Assembly (NCBI GenBank): GCA_002702655.1
Contig: PABB01000081.1
Coordinates: 1 to 44,005, forward strand
Direction of reading: 5' to 3'
Length of the DNA stretch: 44,005 nt
From: Planctomycetaceae bacterium
GTDB taxonomy: Bacteria; Planctomycetota; Planctomycetia; Pirellulales; Lacipirellulaceae
Part shown: in pieces, positions 15,634 to 23,688 of the stretch
How the letters are laid out: each line of letters begins with the position of its first letter
Position numbering within the stretch: the first letter of the stretch is position 1
Translations under genes and position numbers: made by a program
Notes under the pieces: generated by a model
What the model was told of the DNA's origin: nothing
Seen by the model: the letters and a program-made list of their open reading frames with translations, nothing else
Database searches by the model: none

Positions 15634-15985
15634 GCTGCCTCCTCTTTGCCTCCAATGGCTCGGTTGATGGGCAGGACGGACCGCAGGTTCTGGTCGACTG
15701 TCAAAAGCAGAGTCTGGCGAGGAGCGAAAAAAAGCTCTTGAGGGCTGCGCAGCGGCGGTCAAGAGCAGATGTTTTTCGCGACGAGACAGAAAGCTTTTGA
15801 CCGGCGATCAGGTTCTGAGGTACGGAGTGACCAGCAACCGAGCCATTGAAGCCGCGCACCCCGGCGCGCAGTCAACCGCGGAGTGGAGCGGAGCCGAGAG
15901 ACAGGGAAGATCGCTGGCGATCTTGCGCTATTGCGCTAGCAAGGGGGTCGCTCCCGAGCGGACCGGGCGAGGTCCCTCAAGGCGA
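15634..15985. repeat. Spacer with nested inverted repeats (TCAA[A/G]AGC)
   Basis: No gene is seen here. Four copies of an 8-base motif are arranged symmetrically: TCAAAAGC at 15701-15708, GCTCTTGA at 15734-15741, TCAAGAGC at 15759-15766 and GCTTTTGA at 15793-15800, so the outer pair and the inner pair are each inverted. The inner pair is further flanked by GCGAAAAA (15724-15731) and TTTTTCGC (15772-15779). It lies upstream of the DUF6876-like gene and could be an operator, an origin or a terminator-like hairpin. Confidence 0.5.
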
Positions 15986-16312
15986 TCAGAAATACTCGAC
16001 TCGCCCTTGCATATCGTCTGGCTCCATGCATTGACTCAACAGGTCGAGGAAATTGACGACCTCGCCGACGGAGCGTCGCCCCTGCTTGGAGTAGACGATC
16101 CCCGCGTGGGCGACGCCCTGTTCGTGAAACGCGACAAAATCGGCGTCGCGCGTGAAGATGACTCGCCCTTCCCGCAGGGCGTAGCTGACGTGCTGCTCGT
16201 CGGCGGCGTCCTGAAGTCCCGCTTCGGCGGCCGTGGTGACGTCGACGCCGCGGCGCCTCAGGCCGCGTGCGATGGCGGAATCGACGTGCTGATCAAGATG
16301 AAATCGAATCAC
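15986..16312 (-). CDS. DUF5615 PIN-like toxin
   Basis: A 108-residue protein with the DUF5615 (Mut7-C/PIN-like) pattern: N-terminal 'IRFHLDQHV' with the first acidic residue Asp7, 'LRRRGVDVTTAAE', 'VIFTRDADF' with the second acidic pair, and 'GIVYSKQGRR'. Such proteins are predicted RNases and form toxin-antitoxin pairs with DUF433 proteins, as here. The start is GTG 16312, 20 bases inside the end of the upstream DUF433 gene, so translation is coupled. The acidic residues are intact, so it may be active. It probably stabilises the element. Confidence 0.87.
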   Translation of the reverse strand: MIRFHLDQHVDSAIARGLRRRGVDVTTAAEAGLQDAADEQHVSYALREGRVIFTRDADFVAFHEQGVAHAGIVYSKQGRRSVGEVVNFLDLLSQCMEPDDMQGRVEYF

Positions 16313-16628
16313 TGCCTGCTTCCATGCCAGCCAACTTCTGTGCCAGCGGGCCGGGGCCGGTGAGCTTCTTCATCTGCTCGACGTAGTCGTCGGCGGCCTT
16401 CATCTGCGCGTCGATGTCCGCCTTGTGCTCGAAGTAGTACGCCAGTGCGGCGAACACGTCGGGCAAGTTGAGTTGCGGAAACGCCTCGACGATCTCGTCG
16501 GCGGAACGCCCTTCCAATTCGTGCAGCACGTACACGTCCCAGACGCGAATGCGGGTGCCTGCGAGGCAGGGCTTGCCGCCGCATTTGCCGGGGACGCTCT
16601 CGATGTGTTTGGCGATGACTGGTTCCAT
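16293..16628 (-). CDS. DUF433 antitoxin
   Basis: A 111-residue DUF433 protein: 'GGKPCLAGTRIRVWDVY' and 'GRSADEIVEAFPQLNLPDVFAALAYYF' are the family's hallmark blocks, a small winged-helix/VapB-like DNA-binding domain. The C-terminal part ('ADIDAQMKAADDYVEQMKKL') is the usual charged tail that wraps the toxin. ATG 16628 is preceded by a TAGAAT box at about 10 bases, so the transcript is nearly leaderless. As the first gene it would repress the pair's promoter. Confidence 0.88.
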   Translation of the reverse strand: MEPVIAKHIESVPGKCGGKPCLAGTRIRVWDVYVLHELEGRSADEIVEAFPQLNLPDVFAALAYYFEHKADIDAQMKAADDYVEQMKKLTGPGPLAQKLAGMEAGSDSISS

Positions 16629-16634
16629 GCGTCC

Positions 16635-16727
16635 ATTCTACCACAGGGCTGCGTCAATGGGCAAAAGCTATTTGCATCGCCATACGTGACCAACAACTTC
16701 TGGAACTCGTTGGAACGCTGGTAGAAT
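16635..16727. promoter_or_regulatory. Divergent promoter pair with matching TGGTAGAAT boxes
   Basis: ATTCTACCA at 16635-16643 and TGGTAGAAT at 16719-16727 form a 9-base inverted repeat. Each gives a TAGAAT -10-like hexamer facing its own gene: leftward to the DUF433/DUF5615 pair and rightward to the excisionase-like gene at 16757. For the leftward one, TTGCCC 18 bases upstream is a fair -35. The repeat could also be a shared operator. Confidence 0.45.
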
Positions 16728-16756
16728 TGGAGTGATCTGCTCAACGGAGGAACGGC

Positions 16757-17179
16757 ATGACGGCCCTGCAACGCGATCTCTTCACTGGCGAAGTCATCCC
16801 GGATAAGCGGAATGGCCGCGAAGGACAGCTGCGGCGTGCGAACGGACACGCCCGCAGCAACGGCCATCGCGTTGCGCCGGTTCCCGACGCGACCACCAAG
16901 GAACTGGTGGAACGCATCGCCGCCTTGGAGAAAACCATCGGCGAGTTGCGCGACTGCATTCTCCAGGGACAGTCCTCCAAGGAGTCCTACAGCACGCAGG
17001 AAATCGCGAGCATCTTGGGACGCAAGCCCTACACCGTCCGCGAGTGGTGCCGGCTGCGGCGCATCAACGCGACCAAGGCAATGTGCGGACGAGGCTGCGA
17101 AGAGGAATGGCGAGTGAGCCACGACGAACTCGTTCGTATCCAGAACGAGGGCCTTCTTCCTCCCCCTGAGCGGTTCTAG
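16757..17179 (+). CDS. Excisionase-like helix-turn-helix protein
   Basis: A 140-residue protein with a basic, low-complexity N-terminus, a short coiled-coil (about 47-70, 'KELVERIAALEKTIGELRD') and a C-terminal MerR/excisionase-type winged helix ('YSTQEIASILGRKPYTVREWCR' from 78, then 'EWRVSHDELVRIQNEG'). GGAGG lies 8 bases before the ATG. It is convergent to the integrase gene, 9 bases apart at their ends. In integrated elements such a protein steers the integrase towards excision or regulates it. That role is inferred from context. Confidence 0.75.
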   Translation: MTALQRDLFTGEVIPDKRNGREGQLRRANGHARSNGHRVAPVPDATTKELVERIAALEKTIGELRDCILQGQSSKESYSTQEIASILGRKPYTVREWCRLRRINATKAMCGRGCEEEWRVSHDELVRIQNEGLLPPPERF

Positions 17180-17188
17180 GTCGGCCCG

Positions 17189-18433
17189 CTAGAACACGCT
17201 CTGCAAAGCCTGTCGCTGCACCTCTGGAAACAGGTGGCGGTAGCGCTTGCGTTGTTCGTCCGTCTGGTGACCGACCCAATCGTCAATCATGCGTTGGTCG
17301 ATCCCCTTGGAGGCGCAGATTGAGATAAAGCTGTGCCGAAAGACGTGCCAACCCGGGATCATTGACCAGGGCGTCTTGGCCAAGGCTTGGTCAAGATGAT
17401 GGCGAGCCTCTTCGGGCGAGACAGCCCCCTGCTCCTCTCTCGCCTTGCGGGTCCGACTCACCTTCCACTCGGAGGGAAACGTGTATTGGCTAGACGACCG
17501 CTGCTGGAGCCAGCGGCCGAGAACGTCTCGCAACGGGTCTGCAATCGGCACGTGTCGATAGGTCCGCCGTCCCTTCTGACGTTTCTTCTCTCGAATGAGT
17601 ATCGAACCTTGCTGCATGTCGATGTCACAGGCTTGAGAGCGACAGAGTTCTGACAACCTGGCCCCGGTGTAGGCGGCCATCGCGGTCATCGGGTACAGGA
17701 ACTCGTAGCGAGGTTTTTCCCGGACGGTGTCCAGAACAGCGGCGAGGTCGTCGGCCGTGAGGTAGAGCCCTTGCCAGAGTTCGTCGTGCGAACAGCCATC
17801 GGCGGAGTTGACGTTGAGGAGGCGGAAGATCTCGTCGCGGGTGCGAAACGGCGGCTTCTCATCGTGTTTGGGATACCGCACTCCGCGGCTCGGAAAGGGC
17901 GTCGACACGTAGTCGTGCTCGACGGCCCAATTCCAGATCGCTCGGAAGGTCGCCAGCTCCTTGCGAATCGTCGTTGCACTGACCGTGCGACCGAACTTGC
18001 CTGGTTCTTCGGCCCGTATGTTGACGTGGCGTTGCAGGTGCTCGGTCGATGTTTCGCGAAGGGAGAGATTCTTGCCGAGCGTGCGGGCGACGTGTCGCAT
18101 GTGGATCGCGGCGATGCGAAGCGAGTTGGCTTCCAACGCCCCGACGGGGAGCGAATCCTCGTAAGCCTGGAACAATTTCCCCAGGCGGATTCGCTTTTGG
18201 GGAGCGGGCAGATGGTTCAACTTGCCGTCAGACAGCAGGAAGGTCACGAGGTCGGCGTCCGCGGGCGCCGACAGCCTGCCGGTCTCGATGAGCTTGAGAT
18301 TCTCTTCGACGCGGAGCCGACGTGCGAGGGCCTCCTTGTGGCTCTTCGTCTTCAGCGACCGGCTGAACCGCGTCCCGTCGAGTCGGAACACGATGTGGTA
18401 GGCGCCGCTGGGTCTCTGTTCGAGCCATGCCAT
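17189..18433 (-). CDS. Tyrosine integrase of the element beside tRNA-Asn
   Basis: A 414-residue site-specific recombinase. An AP2-like/arm-binding N-terminus begins 'MAWLEQRPSGAYHIVFR' (the usual integrase beta-sheet), a SAM-like core-binding domain lies at ~85-190, and the catalytic domain has Arg259 ('YTGARLSEL'), Lys around 284, His363-x-x-Arg366 ('WHVFRHSF'), His389 ('WVGHQTD') and nucleophile Tyr398. All are present, so it should be active. ATG 18433 with GGAGAA 8 bases upstream decides the start; a longer frame upstream lacks support. It lies 195 bases from a tRNA-Asn gene, a common integration target, with the excisionase-like gene at its 3' end. Confidence 0.93.
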   Translation of the reverse strand: MAWLEQRPSGAYHIVFRLDGTRFSRSLKTKSHKEALARRLRVEENLKLIETGRLSAPADADLVTFLLSDGKLNHLPAPQKRIRLGKLFQAYEDSLPVGALEANSLRIAAIHMRHVARTLGKNLSLRETSTEHLQRHVNIRAEEPGKFGRTVSATTIRKELATFRAIWNWAVEHDYVSTPFPSRGVRYPKHDEKPPFRTRDEIFRLLNVNSADGCSHDELWQGLYLTADDLAAVLDTVREKPRYEFLYPMTAMAAYTGARLSELCRSQACDIDMQQGSILIREKKRQKGRRTYRHVPIADPLRDVLGRWLQQRSSSQYTFPSEWKVSRTRKAREEQGAVSPEEARHHLDQALAKTPWSMIPGWHVFRHSFISICASKGIDQRMIDDWVGHQTDEQRKRYRHLFPEVQRQALQSVF

Positions 18434-18509
18434 GGGGTGGGTTCTCCTGCTTGGTGAATTGTCGAAGCAGGCGGCCCTGGGCGCAACCAACACTAGCGCC
18501 CTGCAAGTC

Positions 18510-18534
18510 CCCTCGTGCCCTCGTTTTGCCCTCG
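18510..18534. repeat. Three short CCCTCG repeats upstream of the integrase
   Basis: CCCTCG occurs at 18510, 18518 and 18529, between the integrase start and the tRNA terminator. They could be arm-type binding sites for the integrase or operator sites; copies this short may be chance. Confidence 0.3.
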
Positions 18535-18549
18535 ATTTCGTGATGGAAC

Positions 18550-18586
18550 GAAAAAAGGACTCGGAGCGGTTTGCTCCAAGTCCTTT
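18550..18586 (-). terminator. Intrinsic terminator of tRNA-Asn
   Basis: A 14-position stem (18554-18567 with 18573-18586, one mismatch, 5-base loop) is followed on the minus strand by a T run (complement of the A run 18551-18556). It lies about 40 bases beyond the 3' end of the tRNA. A smaller hairpin, GGCGATT/AATCGCC, lies between them near 18603-18619. Confidence 0.78.
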
Positions 18587-18626
18587 GCGATTTGGGAGTT
18601 CGGGCGATTGGAAATCGCCGAAAATG

Positions 18627-18701
<75 letters not shown>

Positions 18702-18937
18702 ATGGGCGGGCGTGGGCGCCGCACGGGGCGGCGGGAGTTGGCCCTGAGCACCGTAATTTAGCTTTCAAGCAGGGCCGCAGCAAGGGCTGAGACCCATCGG
18801 ATTGCCGCCAGGTTCGCCCCGGCGGGAGGCGCCAGCAGCGGTTGTTCCGACTGTGCGGGCGAACCGGGCCGGCGGGGCCACGCGGGCAGCCCCGCAGCAG
18901 GCTGGGGCACGGGCTCGGGGGCCGGCGTTGCTGCACT

Positions 18938-19369
18938 TCACGACGCAATGTGGCGGACTTTTTCCATGGTCAGGCAGTTGCCGCGGTCGTTGTACTGCAT
19001 CTTGGTCATGTAGGCCCGCATCAGGGCCAGGCCGCGACCGCCGGGGACCTCCAGCCGGTCGTCGTCGCAGCAGTTGGGGACGTCTTCGGGCTGAAACCCG
19101 TCGCCTTCGTCGCAGACGCGAATCCAGAAGGACCGCGCATCGCCGCGGCATTCCACTTCGACCTGCTTGGCGGGGTCCTCGCGATTGCCGTGGCGAATGG
19201 CGTTACTGATCGACTCCTCCAACGCCATGCGGATCGCGAACAGATCGCTGTCGCCCCAACCGGCGGCGCCGAGCCGGCCGATCACGTCATCGACAAAGTC
19301 ATGGTACGCCGCCAGCGAACTGGGTAGCGTCTCCTGCTTCGCGAATTGGTGATTGGAAGAAGTCATCAA
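18938..19369 (-). CDS. RsbW-like anti-sigma serine kinase (HATPase)
   Basis: A 143-residue GHKL-type ATPase of the RsbW/SpoIIAB group. The N box is 'ALEESISNAIRHGN' (Glu51, Asn56), the G1 box 'VCDEGDGF' (Asp87-x-Gly-x-Gly91), and 'GGRGLALMRAYMT' (110-122) is the G2-like lid. There is no membrane segment or sensor domain, so it is a soluble kinase that would phosphorylate a STAS antagonist on serine and hold a sigma factor or other partner. The STAS gene encoded 117 bases upstream is the obvious substrate. No sigma-factor gene is visible nearby, so the final target is unknown. Confidence 0.88.
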   Translation of the reverse strand: MMTSSNHQFAKQETLPSSLAAYHDFVDDVIGRLGAAGWGDSDLFAIRMALEESISNAIRHGNREDPAKQVEVECRGDARSFWIRVCDEGDGFQPEDVPNCCDDDRLEVPGGRGLALMRAYMTKMQYNDRGNCLTMEKVRHIAS

Positions 19370-19486
19370 GCAGCTTGAGCAATATCAAACGATGCAATCG
19401 ACCGCCCGGCGGGAGACAGCAGTCCCGCTCATGGCGCATGACGAGGCGGCCCGGAACGCCACCGCGGCCCGTGCGGCGGCGGCGAG

Positions 19487-19840
19487 CTACAGAACAGCCA
19501 AGGCGTCGGCCTCGGTGTCCTTGATTTGGAAAAGCTTGTCGAGATTCGTGATCGCGAACACCTGATAGATTTCGGGCGAGATGTTCGTGAGGATGATGGT
19601 AGCGCTCTCACGCTTCGCCTTCTTCTCGAACGTGATCAATTTGCCCAGCGCCGCGCTGGACAGGAACTCGACGTTCGCGAAGTTCAGGACGAGTTTATGC
19701 CGTTGGTCTTTGTCGATCAGGTCGAACAGTTCTTGTCCGAGCTCCTGGATCGTTTCGGGATCGATGATCTTTGCGTCGCGAAACCGCACGACGCTCACGC
19801 TGGCCGATTCGGCGACATCCAGCCGGTTGCGAGTTGCCAT
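19487..19840 (-). CDS. STAS-domain anti-sigma factor antagonist
   Basis: A 117-residue single-domain STAS protein. The core 'KLVLNFANVEFLSSAALGKLI' includes the Ser61-Ser62 pair at the site normally phosphorylated by an RsbW-type kinase. ATG 19840 ('MATRNRLDVA') was chosen because homologues begin close to the first strand and the longer upstream frame is Ala/Arg-rich; the Shine-Dalgarno sequence is weak. Together with the kinase at 18938-19369 it forms a partner-switching pair: unphosphorylated antagonist would free the kinase's target. Confidence 0.87.
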   Translation of the reverse strand: MATRNRLDVAESASVSVVRFRDAKIIDPETIQELGQELFDLIDKDQRHKLVLNFANVEFLSSAALGKLITFEKKAKRESATIILTNISPEIYQVFAITNLDKLFQIKDTEADALAVL

Positions 19841-20077
19841 TGCTATGCGAGTCCAAATCCGAATGCTGCGGCGGGCTGCGACAGCCGCGCCTGCGGGAGA
19901 AAAACACAGACCGAGCACCCCGGGGCTGGGCCCAGGCGTTTGCCGGGTGGCGAGCCGTCACGCAACGGATTTCGGCCCCCCACGATCGTACCGACGGGCG
20001 GCGCAATGTCAAGCAAGCGAAGCGGTTAGGTAAAGCCGCTCGCGCCCGCGATGCTCGGCTGTCGCGGAGCGCCGGGG

Positions 20078-20533
20078 CTACTCGCCCAGCACCTCGGGGG
20101 CCGGCGGCGGGGCGGCTGTCTTGAACACGGCGCGGCTGATCAGCACGTAGTTGCGGCCGGTGAACTCCGTGACCTCGCCGTTGATGCTCCAGTAGACGCT
20201 TTCGGGCTCGTCGACCGTCTTGAGCATCTTCACGACCCGCTCCAGGTTGAGATTGGGCAGGCCGCCCAGTTCCATGCCGTCCTCGGTGATGAACGTGGCT
20301 CCGTCGCCATTGCGGCGGAAATAGCCGATCGCATTCTGGATTCGCGATCCTTCGCGCATGCGACGGGCGGCGTCGGCAGGCTCGTCGGATTCTCGCGATT
20401 CTTCGGACGACCGCACCGACGCGACGGAGCTGCCTTCGCCGTGGGCCAAGTTTCCGCCCAGGTAGGCGCACAGCAGCGCCGAACCGAGCGCTCCGGCGGC
20501 AATTTGCGGCAAGCGGCAGGTGGTGTACGACAT
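20078..20533 (-). CDS. Exported or membrane-anchored hypothetical protein
   Basis: A 151-residue protein with an N-terminal hydrophobic segment ('IAAGALGSALLCAYLGG') that may be a signal peptide or anchor, an acidic, serine-rich linker (~35-60), and a small alpha/beta domain to the end ('IQNAIGYFRRNGDGATFITEDG', 'EVTEFTGRNYVLISRA') finishing in a Pro-rich tail. No family is recognised. It is transcribed leftwards and may be expressed with the membrane protein at 20625-20912. Confidence 0.65.
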   Translation of the reverse strand: MSYTTCRLPQIAAGALGSALLCAYLGGNLAHGEGSSVASVRSSEESRESDEPADAARRMREGSRIQNAIGYFRRNGDGATFITEDGMELGGLPNLNLERVVKMLKTVDEPESVYWSINGEVTEFTGRNYVLISRAVFKTAAPPPAPEVLGE

Positions 20534-20624
20534 GATGCGGGGTTCCGATTCCGGTTCTGCCCCATCGCTGTTGTGCGACAGGGCAAAGTCTTCACAGGGA
20601 AGCGGCCCGCGGGCGTTGCGCCGG

Positions 20625-20912
20625 CTAGCCGCCAGGTTTTCGCATGGCCAAACTGTGCAGGATCAGCACGGCGCCGACCGACATCAGGCACCAGCCGAGC
20701 CACTCGGGCGGGCGGACGACCTTGCGGGGCGCTGCGCCCAGGTCGGTCGACAGAGCCATGAGCGTCGAGTCGCTCGACCCCTTGCCGGACCGCTCGGCCA
20801 GAAACCGAGTCGCCTCGGGCGTCAACACGTAGTGCTCCACCGACCGCAGCTGCAAACCCAGCAGCAGCACGACCATGCCGATAAAAAAGTATTGGTTACG
20901 ATTGAGTTCCAT
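20625..20912 (-). CDS. Small two-helix membrane protein
   Basis: A 95-residue protein from ATG 20912 (AAGGA about 9 bases upstream). It has two membrane helices, 'YFFIGMVVLLLGLQL' near the start and 'WLGWCLMSVGAVLILHSL' near the end, with ~45 soluble residues between them. A frame start 8 codons further up is possible but lacks a ribosome site. The function is unknown. Confidence 0.68.
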   Translation of the reverse strand: MELNRNQYFFIGMVVLLLGLQLRSVEHYVLTPEATRFLAERSGKGSSDSTLMALSTDLGAAPRKVVRPPEWLGWCLMSVGAVLILHSLAMRKPGG

Positions 20913-21192
20913 GGCGGCGTTCCTTTCCCCCGGCAACGTGATCTTTCGGTCCGCTGGATTGGGGCGGCGGTCCGAGGACGACGGTGCGTTTCCTCACGGA
21001 CTTTCATCGACGCGTATGCTGGGACAATTGCAGCGAGATTCCCGTGCGCGTGATCGCAGCGGATGTCGCTAGCGCAGCGACAAAACGCAAGACAACGAAC
21101 CGCGCGATTGTGCGAGTGAAACGCTGCCGCCCCTCGGGATTGCGCGGATTATGCCGATTCGCAGGCGGGCGCGCCTCAAGCGGCTGCGGCCG

Positions 21193-21507
21193 TCAGTTGC
21201 CCGCGGGAGGCGACTGATTCGCGCCCGGAAAGATGCGATCCAGGGCATTGTCGACCGTTCCGGTCATCACGCTGTCGATCAACTGCTGGTTCTCGCTGCG
21301 CAACACCGCCTCGGCTGCGTTGGCGTGCTGCAACCAGTCGCGGGGCGACATCTGGCGGGCGTCCAGATAGGTGTCCGCCAGAGTCACCTGCGTCTTCTTG
21401 ACCAGGTGCAACCCGTCGCGAGCCTTGATCAGGTGATAGTTCAACGCCGTCCACAGCAGCCCGCACCCTACGAACATGCCGAGCAGGAATGTCGGAAAAC
21501 GTTTCAT
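21193..21507 (-). CDS. Small membrane-anchored hypothetical protein
   Basis: A 104-residue protein: 'MKRFPTFLLGMFVGCGLLWTAL' is an N-terminal signal anchor, followed by a helical soluble domain ('LVKKTQVTLADTYLDAR', 'SENQQLIDSVMTGTVDNALD') and a short Pro-rich end. The topology suggests it faces the periplasm. No family is recognised. It is divergent from the zinc-ribbon gene at 21782, with a 274-base spacer between. Confidence 0.68.
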   Translation of the reverse strand: MKRFPTFLLGMFVGCGLLWTALNYHLIKARDGLHLVKKTQVTLADTYLDARQMSPRDWLQHANAAEAVLRSENQQLIDSVMTGTVDNALDRIFPGANQSPPAGN

Positions 21508-21781
21508 GGCGATTTGGGAACTGGAGTGCGGGGCGATCGGCTGGCGGCCCGATTTTACGGCGATTCCGTGCCGACCGGCAACCGAGGTTTCGCAGGCCGG
21601 CCTTCACCACGCCCGACGCGACCGACAAGTTCAGGGGCAGCGACGGCCGGCGGCTGGGCTCAGCGTCGCCTGCCGCTACAATGACTGTTCCCCCTCCGGG
21701 GTTCGCGTCGGTCGACCGTGCTCTGCGCAGCGGATTGACGCGTTTTGGCAACTGACTTCCCCCGCCTTGCGGAGCCGATAA

Positions 21782-22486
21782 ATGATGGCCGTGTCCGCCG
21801 AGCTTCTGCGCAATCTGCACCGCATCCATACGCAACTGGCCGACCTGCGGGATCGGCTCGACCGCGGGCCGCGGCAGGTGAAGATCCGCGAAACAAACGT
21901 CGCCCAACTCACGGCGGCCAAGGAGGCCGCGGAGGAGAACGTCAAGCAGTGCAAACTGGCGACCGACCGCAAGCAACTTGACCTGAAATCCAGCGAGAAC
22001 AAGGTTCAGGAACTGAAGGTCAAACTCAACACGGCCGCCAGTAACAAAGAGTACCAGGCGTTGACCGATCAGATTGCCGCCACCGAGATGGCTGGCAGCG
22101 TGTTGGCCGACGAGATTCTGGAATCATTCGACAAGATCGAACGGCTGGAGTCGGCGGTCGCCGAGGCGAAAAAAAATCTGGAGGCTGGCCAGACGGAACT
22201 GACCAGGTGTCGCGACAAGGTCGCCGCGGAAGGCGACGTGATCCGCGGCGACGTCACGCGGCTGGAGGGCGATCTGGCCGACGCCGAGAAACAGTTGCCC
22301 GGCGACTTGCGGCCCGAGTACCAGCGGATTATCCGCAGCAAGGGCGCCGACGGCATGGCCGAAATGGCCGGCGGCGTCTGCGAGGGTTGCGGGCAGAAAT
22401 GTACGCTGCAGATGCAAAACGAACTGCTGATGGAGAAACCGGTCTTCTGCAAAAGCTGCGGCCGGCTGTTGTACGCCGGGGAGTGA
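21782..22486 (+). CDS. Coiled-coil C4 zinc-ribbon protein
   Basis: A 234-residue protein: residues ~5-170 are an almost continuous coiled-coil hairpin, and the C-terminal ~45 residues carry a zinc ribbon with 'CEGCGQKC' and 'CKSCGRLLY' (two Cys-x2-Cys knuckles about 20 residues apart). This matches the widespread zf-RING_7/CT398-like family, proposed to act as an adaptor protein; in chlamydiae a member contacts secretion and sigma-54 components. A TACAAT box at 21677-21682 may be its promoter. The next gene starts 2 bases after its stop, so the two are co-expressed. Confidence 0.85.
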   Translation: MMAVSAELLRNLHRIHTQLADLRDRLDRGPRQVKIRETNVAQLTAAKEAAEENVKQCKLATDRKQLDLKSSENKVQELKVKLNTAASNKEYQALTDQIAATEMAGSVLADEILESFDKIERLESAVAEAKKNLEAGQTELTRCRDKVAAEGDVIRGDVTRLEGDLADAEKQLPGDLRPEYQRIIRSKGADGMAEMAGGVCEGCGQKCTLQMQNELLMEKPVFCKSCGRLLYAGE

Positions 22487-22488
22487 CC

Positions 22489-22971
22489 ATGCGCGCGTTG
22501 GCGACGCATCGACTTCTGTTCCTTGCGCGACGCCTGTCGGCAGTCTGTGCGGCAGCGATTGTCGTTGCCTGGATCGTTGTGAGTTGCGGCCTCGTTGATC
22601 CTCAGCGGCATCGAATTCGCCTGGGGCCAAGTTGCCATGTGAGTTTGCAGCACTTCGATGGCGCGAGCATTGTGATCTTCAATGATGGCGACTATGGACC
22701 ATATCGCGGCAGCATAGTTGGCCTCGCAGGCGACCCCAATGGGCCGATCGCCCACGGATTTGGCAGCACGGCAGGGATCTACTATCGCCACTTCCGCTGG
22801 CCTGACGGATCGACTCTCTGGACGCTGTCAGTCAGCCTCATCTATCCGCTGATGCTGGCCAGCATTCTACCGATCGGCTCCGCGGTGATAGCGCTCCGTC
22901 AACGACTCAAGGCTGCATCAGAGACCGTCAACGATTCCGAAATTGCCGGAGAATCTGGGACCAAGGGCTGA
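22489..22971 (+). CDS. Two-helix membrane protein downstream of the zinc-ribbon gene
   Basis: A 160-residue protein from ATG 22489, with GGGGAG 5 bases upstream lying inside the end of the previous gene. Helix 1 is 'LSAVCAAAIVVAWIVVSCGL' and helix 2 is 'SLIYPLMLASILPIGSAVIAL'; between them lies an ~80-residue domain ('DPQRHRIRLGPSCHVSL', 'DGDYGPYRG') likely outside the cytoplasm. No family is recognised. A terminator follows at 23050-23078. Confidence 0.68.
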   Translation: MRALATHRLLFLARRLSAVCAAAIVVAWIVVSCGLVDPQRHRIRLGPSCHVSLQHFDGASIVIFNDGDYGPYRGSIVGLAGDPNGPIAHGFGSTAGIYYRHFRWPDGSTLWTLSVSLIYPLMLASILPIGSAVIALRQRLKAASETVNDSEIAGESGTKG

Positions 22972-23049
22972 CTTGGCGCCCCGGCAAACTGGCTCGAACA
23001 AGTCTTTACACGCCCCCGCCGAACATTCACAATAAGCCGCTGTCGCCCA

Positions 23050-23078
23050 CGGGTCTTCCGCCACGGAAGGCCCGTTTT
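23050..23078 (+). terminator. Intrinsic terminator before greA
   Basis: An 11-base-pair stem, CGGGTCTTCCG against CGGAAGGCCCG with one G-T wobble and a CCA loop, is followed by TTTT at 23075-23078. It ends the two-gene unit 21782-22971. Confidence 0.75.
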
Positions 23079-23150
23079 GTTTGGACTGTACCAAAACCCC
23101 TGCCGCGATCGTCCGGTCGCGGCGCTTGACCGTTTGATTGCGAGGCCGCG

Positions 23151-23630
23151 ATGGCAGAACGCACTCCCATGACCCGTGCCGGCTACAACAAGCTGAAAGC
23201 CGAGCTGGATGAAATGATGAACGTGCAGATGCCGGAGATCGAGACGCGGATCGCCGAAGCCCGCGCCGAGGGCGATCTCAAGGAAAATGCCGAGTACCAC
23301 GGCGCTCGCGAGTCGCAGGGCATGCTGCAGGCCAAAATCAACCTGATCAAGGGCAAGCTCGCCGGTGCGGAAATCGTCGACCCGGCCACGCTGCCCAAGG
23401 ATCAAGTCGTGTTTGGCGCCACCGTGAAGGTGAAGGATCTGGAGTTCGGCGACACCGAAGTGTTTACGCTGGTTGGCGCCGGCGAAGAGGACTACGACGA
23501 CGGCAAGATTCTCATCACCAGCCCCATCGGCCAGGGCCTGTTGGGCAAGAAAGTGGGCGACAAAGTCGCGATCGAAGTGCCCGCGGGCACCAACCACTTC
23601 GAAGTGCTGGAGATCAGCAGCGGCGACTGA
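23151..23630 (+). CDS. greA: Transcription elongation factor GreA
   Basis: A 159-residue protein of normal GreA length. The N-terminal coiled-coil (1-75) reaches into the RNA polymerase secondary channel; '[17 protein letters not shown]' (about 40-56) at its tip contains the acidic Asp and Glu that help cleave backtracked RNA. The C-terminal FKBP-like domain (80-159) ends with '[17 protein letters not shown]'. The ATG has no strong Shine-Dalgarno sequence. It lies alone between a terminator and the convergent galM. Confidence 0.96.
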   Translation: MAERTPMTRAGYNKLKAELDEMMNVQMPEIETRIAEARAEGDLKENAEYHGARESQGMLQAKINLIKGKLAGAEIVDPATLPKDQVVFGATVKVKDLEFGDTEVFTLVGAGEEDYDDGKILITSPIGQGLLGKKVGDKVAIEVPAGTNHFEVLEISSGD

Positions 23631-23688
23631 ATCGCCAAGGGGAGGGCGGACGGCGGTTGTCGCGTCTCGCACTGCTGCCCATGGCGCC

